In this document: piece after piece, positions 23,471-33,743 of the stretch
How the letters are laid out: each line of letters starts with the position of its first letter
How positions within the stretch are numbered: the first letter of the stretch is position 1
Assembly (NCBI GenBank): GCA_964522975.1
Contig: CAZFXK010000001.1
Span: 58,073 to 122,072, forward strand
DNA from: Bacteroides_E sp964522975
Lineage (GTDB): Bacteria; Bacteroidota; Bacteroidia; Bacteroidales; Bacteroidaceae
Direction: 5' to 3'
DNA length: 64,000 nt
Position numbers and translations under genes: made by a program
Notes under the pieces: model-generated
The model's database searches: none
What the model was told of the DNA's origin: nothing
What the model saw: the letters and a program-made list of their open reading frames with translations, nothing else

Positions 23471-26092
23471 TTATGCTAAATTAGCTAATTCCAAGACTTT
23501 ATCTAAAGCTTGAGTTAGCCCTTCTATCTTTTTACCTCCGGCAGTGGCATAATGAGGTTGGCCTCCCCCACCACCTTGAATTAGTTTTGCTGCTTCTCGT
23601 GTAATTTTCCCTGCATTTAAGCCTTCTTCTACTAAGTTATCACTAATCATAATCGTAAGGCCGGCTTTAGCATTATAATCACTTATCGCAACAAAAAACA
23701 GATTTTCAGTAATTTCACCTCTTAATTGAAAGGCTATGTCTTTTATTTGATCTGCAGGTAGAGGTGTGGTTAGCGTCATTAATTGAATGCCATTGATGTT
23801 TTTGCTATTCTTTATGAGACGTTGTTTTATTTCAGCCTTTTTTTCTTTCATATATTGCTCAATATCTTTTTGAAGCTCCTCATGACTTTCAATGTATTTT
23901 TTTATTACACCAGTCAAATCCGGGGTATTGTTAAATAGTGAGCGAATATCATTTATCGTATCTTCTACCGTATATATCATCTCTTCAACCTTTTCTCCAG
24001 TGATGGCTTCTATTCTTCGAACACCTGCAGCGATTGAGCTTTCTGAGATGATCTTAAAGATTCCTATATGCCCTGTGTTTGGTATATGGGTACCTCCACA
24101 GAATTCTATCGATGAACCAAATTGAACAACTCTAACCTCTTCGCCATACTTCTCTCCAAAAAGAGCTATGGCACCCATTTCTTTAGCTTCCTTAATGGGA
24201 ATATTTCTATACTCTGTAAGAGGTATGTTTTCCCGGATTCTTTTGTTAATCAATTTTTCAACTTTTCTGATTTCTTCATCTGTCATTTTTTGGAAATGAG
24301 AAAAATCAAAACGAATGTATTCCGGTGTAACTAAAGAACCCTTTTGTTCTACGTGTGTTCCTAAAACTTCACGTAATGCTTGATCTAACAGGTGGGTTGC
24401 AGTGTGATTTACTGCTGTGGTTTTTCTTTTCTGAACATCTATCACTGCTCTAAAAGTGGCAGAAACATCTTTAGGTAGCTGTCTTGTTAAATGTATGGTC
24501 AGATTATTCTCGTTTAAGGTATCTATGATGTCAACCGTTTCGGCAGCGCTGATTAGTTTTCCGGTGTCTCCAACTTGTCCACCACTTTCTGCATAAAAAG
24601 GTGTTTTGTTCAGTACAATTTGGTATAAACGTTCTTTTTTTCGTTTAACCTCTCTATATCTTAATATGGATACCTCATATTCCATATAATCATAACCCAC
24701 AAACTGGGAAGTCCCTTCTTGAAGCACAACCCAATCTCCGGTTTCAATGGTTGCAGCATTACGAGCTCGTTCTCTTTGTTTGGCCATTTCATTTTCGAAC
24801 TCTTTTAAATCAACTGTTTTTCCTTTCTCTTTTAGGATGAGTTCAGTTAAATCAAGAGGGAAACCAAAAGTATCATATAATGTAAAAGCCGCTTTTCCAC
24901 TAATTACTTTTCTGTTTTCCTTATCTGCCTCTTGAATTGTTTTATCTAACAGATGAATGCCTGTTTCCAGTGTATGCAGAAAAGCATCTTCTTCTTCTTT
25001 AATCACTTTCTCTATTAAAACTTCTTGTGACTTAAGTTCCGGATAGGCATCTCCCATACTTTCTATCAGGACCGGAACAAGCTTATAAATAAAGGCCTGT
25101 TTTTGATCCAGAAAAGTATAGCCATAGCGTACGGCTCTTCGTAGAATACGGCGAATTACATACCCCGCTTTTGCATTAGATGGTAACTGTCCGTCAGTAA
25201 TGGAAAATGCGATGGTTCGGATATGATCAGAAATTACACGCATGGCAATATCTACTTTTTCATCCTTTCCATAAGAGCGTTTGGTTAATTCACTAATCTT
25301 CCTTATTAAGGGTTGAAACACATCCGTATCGTAGTTTGATATTTTACCTTGTAATACTGCACATAGCCTTTCAAAGCCCATGCCTGTATCAATTACTTTG
25401 TTGGGTAAAGGTTCTAATGAACCATCTGCCTTACGGTTATATTGCATGAAAACCAGATTCCATATCTCAATGACGTGTGGATGATCTTTATTTACAAGCT
25501 GAGCTCCGTTTATCTTTTTGCGTTCTTCGTCCGATCTTAAGTCAATATGGATTTCCGAACAAGGACCGCAAGGACCGGTGTCGCCCATTTCCCAGAAGTT
25601 ATCGGCCTTATTTCCATCGATAATTTGTTCTTCCGGAAGAAATTGTTTCCAAAGTGATAAAGCTTCATTATCTTTTTCTAATTTTTCTTCAGGACTTCCT
25701 TCAAAAACAGTGGCATATAATCTGTCGGTATCCAATTTAAGGACCTCTACTAAATATTCCCAAGCCCAATTAATGGCATCTTCTTTGAAATAATCTCCAA
25801 AAGACCAGTTGCCTAGCATTTCGAACATGGTGTGGTGATAGGTGTCATGCCCCACCTCTTCCAAGTCATTGTGTTTGCCGCTAACACGTAAACATTTTTG
25901 AGAGTTGGCTACTCTTTTATATTTTGCCTCCTTGTTTCCTAATATGATATCCTTAAACTGATTCATACCTGCATTAGTAAACATCAGTGTAGGATCATCT
26001 TTTATTACCATTGGAGCTGATGGTACAATTTTATGTCCTTTTGCTTCAAAAAAGCTTTTAAATGATTCTCTGATTTCTTTTGCACTTAGCAT
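23471..26092 (-). CDS. alaS: Alanine--tRNA ligase
   Basis: An 873-residue class II aminoacyl-tRNA synthetase with editing. The N-terminal catalytic core begins IRESFKSFFEAKGHKIVPS, and FTNAGMNQFKDIILG and GDTGPCGPCSEIH lie in the active site. The editing domain has NHTATHLL and the second zinc motif CGGTH. The C-terminal oligomerisation domain ends in a glycine-rich loop (GGGGGQPHYATAGG). The length matches E. coli AlaS (876). A -7 box lies 48 bases upstream. A bidirectional terminator lies beyond its 3' end. Confidence 0.98.
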   Translation of the reverse strand: MLSAKEIRESFKSFFEAKGHKIVPSAPMVIKDDPTLMFTNAGMNQFKDIILGNKEAKYKRVANSQKCLRVSGKHNDLEEVGHDTYHHTMFEMLGNWSFGDYFKEDAINWAWEYLVEVLKLDTDRLYATVFEGSPEEKLEKDNEALSLWKQFLPEEQIIDGNKADNFWEMGDTGPCGPCSEIHIDLRSDEERKKINGAQLVNKDHPHVIEIWNLVFMQYNRKADGSLEPLPNKVIDTGMGFERLCAVLQGKISNYDTDVFQPLIRKISELTKRSYGKDEKVDIAMRVISDHIRTIAFSITDGQLPSNAKAGYVIRRILRRAVRYGYTFLDQKQAFIYKLVPVLIESMGDAYPELKSQEVLIEKVIKEEEDAFLHTLETGIHLLDKTIQEADKENRKVISGKAAFTLYDTFGFPLDLTELILKEKGKTVDLKEFENEMAKQRERARNAATIETGDWVVLQEGTSQFVGYDYMEYEVSILRYREVKRKKERLYQIVLNKTPFYAESGGQVGDTGKLISAAETVDIIDTLNENNLTIHLTRQLPKDVSATFRAVIDVQKRKTTAVNHTATHLLDQALREVLGTHVEQKGSLVTPEYIRFDFSHFQKMTDEEIRKVEKLINKRIRENIPLTEYRNIPIKEAKEMGAIALFGEKYGEEVRVVQFGSSIEFCGGTHIPNTGHIGIFKIISESSIAAGVRRIEAITGEKVEEMIYTVEDTINDIRSLFNNTPDLTGVIKKYIESHEELQKDIEQYMKEKKAEIKQRLIKNSKNINGIQLMTLTTPLPADQIKDIAFQLRGEITENLFFVAISDYNAKAGLTIMISDNLVEEGLNAGKITREAAKLIQGGGGGQPHYATAGGKKIEGLTQALDKVLELANLA

Positions 26093-26139
26093 ACTTCTAT
26101 ATATCTATACATGAGGTTAATATTCTTAAAAAGAATATG

Positions 26140-26147
26140 CAAAGATA
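26140..26147 (-). promoter_or_regulatory. -7 promoter box of alaS
   Basis: Minus-strand TATCTTTG, an exact TAnnTTTG match, in the divergent alaS / M23 peptidase interval. Confidence 0.6.
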
Positions 26148-26158
26148 GCTTGTTTTAT

Positions 26159-26166
26159 TATTTTTG
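26159..26166 (+). promoter_or_regulatory. -7 promoter box of the M23 peptidase gene
   Basis: TATTTTTG, exact, 30 bases before the ATG at 26196. It lies 12 bases from the opposing alaS box. Confidence 0.5.
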
Positions 26167-26195
26167 TTCTCATAAATAAAGGACTTTAATTCATT

Positions 26196-27164
26196 ATGCG
26201 CAAAGTTTACTATGTCTATAACCCCCAAACACAAACTTACGATCGTATTTATCCTACGATAAGACAGCGGATTAGGAGTATATTACGGCGTTTTTTTGTG
26301 GGCACAGGAGTGGGAATGGCTGCTTTCATTGTGTTCTTATTGGTTTTTGGCTCACCTTCTGAGAAAGAGTTGAGAAAAGCAAATAGTCAGCTTGTGGCTC
26401 AATATAATGTGCTATCGCATCGACTGGATGAGGCTTTGGCCGTAATGAACGACATTCAGTTGCGTGATGATAATCTCTATCGAGTCATTATGCAAACAGA
26501 TCCTGTTGATGCTGCCATCCGTCAGGCCGGATATGGTGGTACCAATCGTTATGAGGCTTTAATGAATTTACCCAATGCAGAATTGGTGGTTCAAACGGCA
26601 CAGAAGTTAGACCGGTTAGACCGTAAACTTTACATCCAATCCAAATCGTTTGATGATGTGGTTGAGCTTTGTAAAAATGATGAAGAAAGACTTCAATGTG
26701 TTCCGGCTATCCAACCTATATCCAACAAAGACTTAAAGCGGACAGCATCGGGTTATGGAACGCGTATTGATCCTATTTATGGAACAACCAAGTTTCACTC
26801 CGGAATGGATTTTTCGGCAAGCCCGGGCACAGATATTTATGCTACTGGAAATGGGGTGGTTGAAAAAGCGGGTTGGGAAACGGGTTATGGTAATACCATA
26901 GTCATCAATCATGGTTTTGGCTATAAAACTTTATATGCTCACCTAAAGGAGATTAAAGTCAAACGGGGAGCTAAAGTCATAAGGGGAGAAGTAATAGGTG
27001 GAGTAGGTTCAACAGGAAAAAGTACAGGCCCCCACTTACATTATGAAGTGCATTTAAAAGGAAAAGTGGTTAATCCTGTAAATTATTATTTTATGGATTT
27101 AAGTGCTGAAGATTATGATCGAATGATTCAGATTGCAGCAAATCATGGTAAGGTTTATGACTAA
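26196..27164 (+). CDS. M23 family metallopeptidase (peptidoglycan endopeptidase)
   Basis: A 322-residue membrane-anchored LytM-type protein. A short cytoplasmic N-terminus with RxxR-rich basic residues precedes a single transmembrane segment (about 36-52). A coiled-coil stretch (ELRKANSQLVAQYNVLSHRLDEALA) follows, then the M23 domain (about 185-300). Zinc ligands are in the H-x3-D motif HSGMD and in HLHYEVH. Both metal motifs are intact, so it is likely an active cell-wall hydrolase rather than an EnvC-like activator. The MerR gene follows 29 bases later, probably in the same unit. Confidence 0.92.
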   Translation: MRKVYYVYNPQTQTYDRIYPTIRQRIRSILRRFFVGTGVGMAAFIVFLLVFGSPSEKELRKANSQLVAQYNVLSHRLDEALAVMNDIQLRDDNLYRVIMQTDPVDAAIRQAGYGGTNRYEALMNLPNAELVVQTAQKLDRLDRKLYIQSKSFDDVVELCKNDEERLQCVPAIQPISNKDLKRTASGYGTRIDPIYGTTKFHSGMDFSASPGTDIYATGNGVVEKAGWETGYGNTIVINHGFGYKTLYAHLKEIKVKRGAKVIRGEVIGGVGSTGKSTGPHLHYEVHLKGKVVNPVNYYFMDLSAEDYDRMIQIAANHGKVYD

Positions 27165-27193
27165 TTTATTGTATAAAACAAAAAAAATAATCC

Positions 27194-27547
27194 ATGCGAA
27201 ATAAGTCTTCCAAAAAGTTGAAATTATTTTATTCCATTAATGAGGTGGCTCAAATGTTTAATTTAAATGAATCTACACTTCGTTACTGGGAGAAAGAGTT
27301 TAAGGAGTTGCAACCCCAAAAAGGAAGAGGAGGAACCCGACAATATCGGGAAAAAGACATTGAATTGATTCGTTTAATCCATTATTTATTACGTAAAAAG
27401 GGAATGACAATAGACGGAGCAAAACAACAGTTGGAGTATAAAAAAGATCCAACTACTCGTCAAGTAGAAGTTATTCAGCGTTTGAATCAGGTTAGGTCGG
27501 AATTAAAAGGGATTCTTGATGCACTCGATCAAGATCTTGAGAATTGA
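27194..27547 (+). CDS. MerR family transcriptional regulator
   Basis: A 117-residue regulator. The N-terminal winged-helix HTH (about 11-80) has FYSINEVAQMFNLNESTLRYWEKEF, the second HTH wing with the RxYxxxDI pattern as RQYREKDIELIRLIHYLL, and a short C-terminal coiled coil (VEVIQRLNQVRSELKGILDALDQ). No effector-binding domain or metal cysteines are present, so it is a minimal MerR of the kind common in Bacteroidetes. It probably shares a transcript with the upstream M23 peptidase. Its 3' end lies 6 bases from the convergent rel gene. Confidence 0.9.
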   Translation: MRNKSSKKLKLFYSINEVAQMFNLNESTLRYWEKEFKELQPQKGRGGTRQYREKDIELIRLIHYLLRKKGMTIDGAKQQLEYKKDPTTRQVEVIQRLNQVRSELKGILDALDQDLEN

Positions 27548-27553
27548 ATAAGA

Positions 27554-29793
27554 TTATGATTCTATCCGGTTTACTATTTTTATATCTTTAATTTTCCGTA
27601 AATCAGTGCTGATCTTTTTTACATCATCCACATCGTGAACATAGAGTTGTATTTTGCCTTCAAAAATACCATCGTCTGTTTCAAACTCAATTCTACGAAT
27701 GTTTGCATTTATTTCATCAGATATCACTTTGGTTATTTTATTCAGCATTCCCACACTATCAATGCCTTTAATGTATAAGTTGACTAAGAAAAATAGTTCT
27801 TTGTGTGTGTCCCATTCGGTAGCTATAATCCGATTGCCATAGCTGCTTTTAAGTTTAATGCCTACCGGACATTGGCGTTTATGAATAATAATGTTGTTTT
27901 CTTCATCTATGTAGCCAAACACGTCATCTCCCGGAATGGGTTGACAACAGGTTGCTATTTTATAATTGTTCCTTAAAGACTCTTCTGTAAGTTTAATAAC
28001 TTTTTTGGGATCTATGACTTGTATCTCCTTTTTTTCCTTTTCTTTTTCCTTCTCCTTCTTTTCTTCTTTGTTGCCAAAAGAAAAAGTGAGATACCTCTTC
28101 ATCCAATTTGGGTTTTGTTTTCCTTTTAAGAGGTTTATTTGCGCATCTCCTAAAACGATGAGCTTTTTCCCCAATGCTGAAAGAAGACTATCCTTGTCTT
28201 TTACTTTATAGAAACTGATTAATTTGTCAGTGTTAGTTGAGTTACTTTCAAAGCCGGTTTCTTTTAAGAAGTTGTGTAATATTTTTTCTCCTTTTTGTTG
28301 GTTCTTTTTCTCTTGTTTTCGTAAAAAAGAAGTTATAGCTGTTCTTGCACGAGCTGTGGTAATGTAGTTCAGCCATTCGGGTTCTACGCGCTGTGTTTTA
28401 GAAGTTAAAATTTCTACTTGGTCACCACTTTGTAAAACATGGCTTAAAGGTACCAGCTTGTGGTTTACTTTTGCTCCAATGCAGTGATAGCCAATATCTG
28501 TATGTAGCGAAAAAGCAAAATCCAGTGCAGTAGAATTTTGCGGCATGGTTTTTATTTCTCCTTTAGGAGTAAAAACGAAAATTTCAGAGGCAAAAAGATT
28601 TAATTTAATGGTGTCAAGAAAATCTATTGCATCAGGTTGAGGATCATCCAGAATTTCTTTAATGGTAGTAAGCCATTTTTCCAGTTCACCCTCATCTTCA
28701 CCCCCTCCGCCTTCTTTATATTTCCAATGGGCTGCAAATCCTTGTTCGGCAATATCATTCATTCGTTTGCTGCGTATTTGAACTTCCACCCATTGTCCAT
28801 TGTTTGCCATCAGTGTAACGTGTAGGGCTTGATATCCATTTGCTTTAGGATGGCTAACCCAATCTCTGATGCGATCCGGATGAGGTTTATAAATTTTGGA
28901 GATGGTTACATAGATATCAAAGCAGTCATTAAGTTCTTCTTCTAAACTCCTGGGTTCAAAAATAATGCGGACAGCAAGAATATCATAAATTTCCTCAAAG
29001 GTAATGTGTTTTGTTTGAATTTTTTTCCAAATGGAATAGACTGATTTAATACGAGCGATGATTTCATACTCTAATCCCATTTTATCGAGACTTTTACGAA
29101 TCGGAGCCGTAAAGGTCTTGAATATCTCCTTGCGTTCAGTAGCTGTATCATCTAGCTTTTTCTGGATAGATGCGTATTCTTCAGGATGTTCGTATTTAAA
29201 ACTCAGGTTCTCCAGCTCTGTTTTTATTTTGTATAACCCCAGTCTATTAGCTAAAGGGGCATAGATGTAAAGAGTTTCTCCTGCAATTTTATATTGTTTG
29301 CTTGGTAGAAGAGCACCTAAAGTACGCATATTATGGAGTCGGTCTGCAATTTTGATGAGAATGACTCGAATGTCGTTAGACATTGTAAGCAGTAGTTTTT
29401 TGAAGTTCTCTGCTTGTGCAGATGCGTGTTCTCCAAAAATCCCACCGGATATTTTGGTTAGTCCATCCACAATGAGTGCAATCTTCGATCCAAAGATGTT
29501 CTCAAGATCTTCAACCGTATAATCAGTGTCTTCCACTACATCGTGTAATAAAGCAGCACTTATTGAGGTTGATCCCAGCCCAATTTCATTGCATACAATT
29601 TTGGCCACTTCAATGGGGTGCATAATATAAGGTTCGCCCGACCTTCTTTTTACCCCTTTGTGTGCTTGATTTGCGAAGTTAAAGGCTTTAGTTATAATTT
29701 CAACCCGCTTTCTGTGATTTGTAGCTAAGTAGTCATTGATTAGCTCTTGAAAAGCCTCGTTGACTTTTTTTTCCTCTTCGCTTAATTCTTTAT
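27554..29793 (-). CDS. rel: RelA/SpoT-family (p)ppGpp synthetase/hydrolase, 5' end lost in the assembly gap
   Basis: An open frame continues from 27554 to the N-run at 29794, giving 746 visible codons. The start is in the gap. The Met at 29623 is internal: coding sequence such as KELSEEEKK and HKGVKRRSGEPYI precedes it. Domains in order are HD hydrolase (HDVVEDTDY intact), synthetase (YSIWKK, then RIRDW where bifunctional enzymes have RxKD), TGS (about VFTPKGEIKTMPQ), a zinc-finger/helical region (CCQPIPGDD) and a C-terminal ACT. A lysine/glutamate-rich insert lies near 28020-28070. This enzyme sets stringent-response alarmone levels. Confidence 0.95.
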
Positions 29794-29893
29794 NNNNNNN
29801 NNNNNNNNNNNNNNNNNNNNNNNNNNNNNNNNNNNNNNNNNNNNNNNNNNNNNNNNNNNNNNNNNNNNNNNNNNNNNNNNNNNNNNNNNNNNN
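29794..29893. other. Assembly gap (100 N)
   Basis: Exactly 100 undetermined bases, a common placeholder for a gap of unknown length. It removes the start of rel and the C-terminal end of the lytic transglycosylase gene. Frames that read through the N-run are artefacts. Confidence 0.99.
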
Positions 29894-31011
29894 GCAGCTT
29901 TTACTTTGGGGGTTACTGCTACCTGAGTTCTGCGATGGAATAATTCATCAGATCTGTGATTGTAAATAGTATCTTGTTGTTCAATAAAGCTACTAACTTG
30001 ATCTAGAGGAAGTCTTAACGTGTAAGGTTTTATGTCTCCCGGAATGACTTCCGTATTGTATTGAGGATTGAGGCTTTTCAGCTCTTCTATACTAGTACCA
30101 CAAAGTTCTTCAATTTGTTTAAAATGAAGATTTTGATTCACTTGAATGGTGTCCGTATTCTCCGGAATGTTTGTTTCCATAGCACAGATGTTATGGTCGC
30201 AATAGTAATTCATTACATAATTCGCAGCTATGAAAGCGGGAACATATCCTTGAGTTTCTTTGGGCAGATAAGAATAAATTTTCCAATAATCAGTTTCTCC
30301 TCCTGCTCGTCGGATGGCCTTGTTTACATTTCCGGGGCCACAGTTATAAGCGGCAATGGCAAGGTTCCAATCTTTATAAATTTCATACAGATCTTTGAGA
30401 TATCTGGCAGCGGCCCAAGTGGATTTCACCGGATCCTTCCTTTCGTCAATTAAACTGTTTGTTTCCAATCCATACAATTTGCTTGTATTAATCATAAATT
30501 GCCACAAGCCGGAAGCGCCTGCCCTAGAGACAGCCTTTGGGTTGAGAGCAGATTCAATGATGGGAAGATACTTTAGTTCTAAAGGTAGATTATAGGAGTC
30601 TAAAGCAGTTTCAAAAATAGGAATGTAGAAATTGCAGACACTTAGCATATAAGAAACTTGAGTTCTTAGACGCTCTGTGTACAAGTCAATGAATTTGCGG
30701 ACAATTGGGTTATAGGGCATTTCAATGATTGCCGGAATTCGTTGAAGTCTGTCAATAAGAGTAGAATCGCTGAATTGAGGGTTAGACGGAGCCGTTTTAC
30801 AATTTTTGTTGATATCTATGTAGGTTTTAACATGCCAATCATTTAAGAGGCTGTCTATGGGATAAGTCATACCTTCAGGTAATGCTATTGTTTCTCGTTT
30901 AGTGTCACCGTTAGTGCTTATTTCAACTTCTACTGTTTGAGCTTTCATCTGGAATGAAAGAAACAGAAGTACAAATAATATAATGTTATGGTAAAAATTG
31001 TTGGTCTTCAT
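29894..31011 (-). CDS. Lytic murein transglycosylase, MltD-like, 3' end lost in the gap
   Basis: About 372 visible residues with a signal peptide (1-24, ...FLSFQMKAQ). A helical N-terminal part leads into the SLT/GH23 domain (about 125-265). The catalytic glutamate is in LPIIESALNPKAVS, followed by RAGASGLWQFM and the conserved AAYNCGPGNVNKAI. A LysM-like segment starts near 290 (LHFKQIEELCGTSIEELKSLNPQY). MltD proteins usually carry further LysM repeats, which may lie in the gap. The gene follows the DUF5683 gene by 12 bases in the parA-parB-DUF5683-mltD-rel order familiar in Bacteroides. Confidence 0.93.
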
Positions 31012-31023
31012 CGTGTTGTATCC

Positions 31024-31827
31024 TTAAAAAGTAAAGCTACATTGCAAACCTACCGATTTATTGGAGGTACGCAGTAAGTTCTGTTCATTATTCATAATAG
31101 CGGGCTCTATACGCATGCTTAAATCAGGAGTAATGTCAAAGTTTGATAATTCCGCATCAACGTATGCATCAATGACTGACAATATATAAACCCCAATAAA
31201 AGCAAATATACTAAGATCTCTGTATCTGCGAAATCTATCTTTTCTGTTTTTTAGAACAGATTCCAGTTGGCTTTTAGAATAACCATGGTTGGGAGGAAGT
31301 AGATCCTCATAACTATTTTTGTTTGGGTCGCCACTCATTAAATCACGGTAAGCTTTAGAATAGTCTTTATACATATTGCTATTCCAGCTTAAAGCATAGG
31401 CACAACCTGCAAATCCTCCATAGAAAATTGGCAGTTTCCAATACTTACGATTATAGATTTGTCCTCCTCCTGGAAAAATGATTGCAAGCCAAGTGGCTCT
31501 GGTAGGATTAGGTATCCATTGTTGTTTAGGCATTTCTGGCTGATGAATGGTGTCAGGGAGTTGTGCCATAATAGGTGTGTCTATGTTTTCCTGAATTATG
31601 CTATCCGGAATAATGGTGTCGTTAGTGGTACTATCTACTAAAACAGAATCTTCCATCAGCTTATAAGCTTCTTCTACTAACTTTGTTGAAAACTCAGTGT
31701 TACTCCCAATAGAATCATTAATACTTGTTTGAGCCCAAGTATTGGAAGAGTATATTTGTAGGGTTTGAAGTATACCCAGAGATATAAAAAAAATCCAAAA
31801 ATTAAATTTTCCTTTCGTAGTCTTCAT
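31024..31827 (-). CDS. DUF5683 domain-containing membrane protein
   Basis: A 267-residue protein with an N-terminal hydrophobic signal (about 9-30). A Ser/Thr/Asp-rich low-complexity stretch follows to about 85, then the DUF5683 core. The core begins WIPNPTRATWLAIIFPGGGQIYNRKYWKLPIFYGGFAG, a motif recalling TM2-like proteins, and includes two or three membrane segments (FAFIGVYILSVIDAYVDAELSNFDI). The C-terminal strand (NKSVGLQCSFTF) looks like an outer-membrane-type end. Function is unknown. It starts one base after the parB stop, so expression is coupled to the partition genes. Confidence 0.85.
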   Translation of the reverse strand: MKTTKGKFNFWIFFISLGILQTLQIYSSNTWAQTSINDSIGSNTEFSTKLVEEAYKLMEDSVLVDSTTNDTIIPDSIIQENIDTPIMAQLPDTIHQPEMPKQQWIPNPTRATWLAIIFPGGGQIYNRKYWKLPIFYGGFAGCAYALSWNSNMYKDYSKAYRDLMSGDPNKNSYEDLLPPNHGYSKSQLESVLKNRKDRFRRYRDLSIFAFIGVYILSVIDAYVDAELSNFDITPDLSMRIEPAIMNNEQNLLRTSNKSVGLQCSFTF

Positions 31828-32706
31828 CTATTTTTTTAGTGAATCGAAGATTTCCATTATGCGTTCAAGCTCCTCTTCATTTTGAAATGAAATACTAATT
31901 TTTCCTTTTCCTTTAGTTGAGCAAGATACTTGAACTTTTGTATTAAAGAAGTCAGAGAGATGCTTTTTTAATAAGTTATACTCTTCTTTTGTTTTTTTTG
32001 TTTTCTCTTCCGGTTTTTCCGTCACCTCGTTTGCTGCGTTGAGCTCTTTGACTAATGTTTCCACTTTACGTACAGAATAGCCGTGTTTCAAGATTTCTTT
32101 TAAAACTTGAACTTGTTGTTTGGGTTCTTTTAAGGTAAGTAAGGCACGAGCATGGCCCATATCAATTTTCCTGTTTTGAAGAGCCATTTGGATTGGAGCC
32201 GGTAATTTCAATAAACGCAGATAATTTGCTATGGTTGCTCTGTTTTTGCCAATTCGTTCGCTCAAGCGTTCTTGAGTTAAATTATATTCATCAATCAAAT
32301 GTTGGTAGGCAAGTGCAATTTCAACAGCATTCAAATCTTCTCTTTGAATATTTTCAATCAAAGCCATTTCCATCATATTTTCATCGTCTGCCGTGCGGAT
32401 ATATGCAGGGATGGATTTTAATCCGGCTTTTTGTGATGCTCTATATCTTCGTTCACCTGCAATAATTTGATATTCATCATCCGATATTTTACGCAAGGTT
32501 ATGGGCTGAATGATACCTATCTCGGTAATGGATATGGCCAATTCATTGAGAGATTCCTCATCAAACTCTCTTCGAGGTTGATTCGGGTTAATGGCTATTT
32601 TTGATAATTCTATTTCATTAATAGAAGAAGAACCTTCTGTTTGAATATTATCTATTGATAATAAAGCATCTAACCCACGTCCTAATGTGTTTCTTCTTTT
32701 TGCCAT
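31828..32706 (-). CDS. parB: Chromosome partitioning protein ParB
   Basis: A 292-residue CTP-dependent DNA clamp that binds parS. The N-terminus has KRRNTLGRGLDALL. The ParB/Srx domain (about 25-115) contains NPNQPRREF, the CTP-binding box GERRYRAS, and ENIQREDLN. An HTH domain follows (RLSERIGKNRATIANYLRLLKLP), with a C-terminal dimerisation tail. It lies 13 bases after parA. No canonical parS was noticed in the window, so the binding site must be elsewhere or differ in sequence. Confidence 0.96.
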   Translation of the reverse strand: MAKRRNTLGRGLDALLSIDNIQTEGSSSINEIELSKIAINPNQPRREFDEESLNELAISITEIGIIQPITLRKISDDEYQIIAGERRYRASQKAGLKSIPAYIRTADDENMMEMALIENIQREDLNAVEIALAYQHLIDEYNLTQERLSERIGKNRATIANYLRLLKLPAPIQMALQNRKIDMGHARALLTLKEPKQQVQVLKEILKHGYSVRKVETLVKELNAANEVTEKPEEKTKKTKEEYNLLKKHLSDFFNTKVQVSCSTKGKGKISISFQNEEELERIMEIFDSLKK

Positions 32707-32719
32707 TATTTTATTTGTC

Positions 32720-33481
32720 TTAATTCTTCTTTAATAGCTCTTTTGCAAGTGCCAGGTGGTTTTTTGCCCCGGTAGATTCTGCATCATATAAAATGGCCGG
32801 TAATCCATAGCTTGGGGCTTCACTTAGTTTTACATTTCGTTGAATGACGGTTTTAAACACCAGTTCCTGGAAATGTTTCTTTACTTCATCATAAATTTGG
32901 TTAGCTTGGCGCAATCTGGAATCAAACATGGTCAATAAAAATCCTTCTATTTCTAAAGCCGGATTTAATCTTGATTTTATAATCTTTATGGTATTAAGTA
33001 ATTTGCTTATCCCTTCTAAGGCAAAATATTCTGCTTGAACGGGGATAATCACTGAGTCTGCTGCCGTTAGTGAGTTTACGGTAATTAAACCTAATGAGGG
33101 TGAACAGTCTATTAAAATAAAGTCATATTCTTCTTTTAAAGGAGATAATACCTTTTTTAGAATGGTTTCCCTATTGGGTAGATTAAGCATTTCAATTTCA
33201 GCTCCCACCAAGTTAATATGAGAAGAAATTACATCTAATGTTGCAATTTCAGTCTTATGGATAGCCTTATACACATCTACCTGATCTATGATACATTCAT
33301 AAATGGTATATTCAGCTTCTGTTATGTTTACTCCAAGTCCGGATGAGGCATTTGCTTGAGGGTCTGCATCAACAACCAATACTCGTTTTTCAAGTGTAGC
33401 AAGTGATGCAGCCAAATTAATGGTGGTGGTTGTTTTTCCAACTCCCCCTTTTTGATTGGCTAAAGCTATTATTTTTCCCAT
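32720..33481 (-). CDS. parA: Chromosome partitioning ATPase ParA (Soj)
   Basis: A 253-residue deviant Walker-type ATPase that drives segregation of ParB-parS complexes. The deviant Walker A is KGGVGKTTTTINLA at about residues 10-23, with the signature lysine before GVGKT. VVDADPQANAS is the A' motif, and DFILIDCSPSLGLIT holds Walker B. There is no N-terminal DNA-binding extension, so it is the short chromosomal type. It heads the parA-parB-DUF5683-mltD-rel run. A -7 box is 165 bases upstream. Confidence 0.96.
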   Translation of the reverse strand: MGKIIALANQKGGVGKTTTTINLAASLATLEKRVLVVDADPQANASSGLGVNITEAEYTIYECIIDQVDVYKAIHKTEIATLDVISSHINLVGAEIEMLNLPNRETILKKVLSPLKEEYDFILIDCSPSLGLITVNSLTAADSVIIPVQAEYFALEGISKLLNTIKIIKSRLNPALEIEGFLLTMFDSRLRQANQIYDEVKKHFQELVFKTVIQRNVKLSEAPSYGLPAILYDAESTGAKNHLALAKELLKKN

Positions 33482-33645
33482 AACTAACTATCCCAATTTT
33501 AATTTAATTTTCTGCGTGAAATAAGTGATTAAAATTTAGAGCTCCTATTTTTTATGATATTCTTTAGATAAACTGTTTATAACTAATGGTTTTTGTTAAT
33601 AACTTAACTCTATTTTGTCTAAATATATCTCTATTCTTTAGCATG

Positions 33646-33653
33646 CAAATATA
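33646..33653 (-). promoter_or_regulatory. Possible -7 promoter box of parA
   Basis: Minus-strand TATATTTG, an exact TAnnTTTG match, giving a leader of about 155 bases before parA. No good -33 was found. The 33482-33645 stretch is otherwise AT-rich with no ORF. Confidence 0.4.
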
Positions 33654-33743
33654 AGGATTAAAATCGATTTTTAGAGAGAAGAAGTCAATAATCTAAATTT
33701 GTTCCATTCAGCGTTGATAATAGTAATTAAGATCTATTTTCTC

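Noticed and set aside
27966..28211. Plus-strand frame of 81 codons rich in Phe and Ser
   Set aside because: It is the antisense of the Lys/Glu-rich insert of rel. No independent gene is likely.
29760..29969. Open frames running through the N-run, including a 409-residue transglycosylase frame that ends at 29782
   Set aside because: Undetermined bases have no stops. The apparent C-terminus beyond the gap is the antisense of rel, so it is an artefact.
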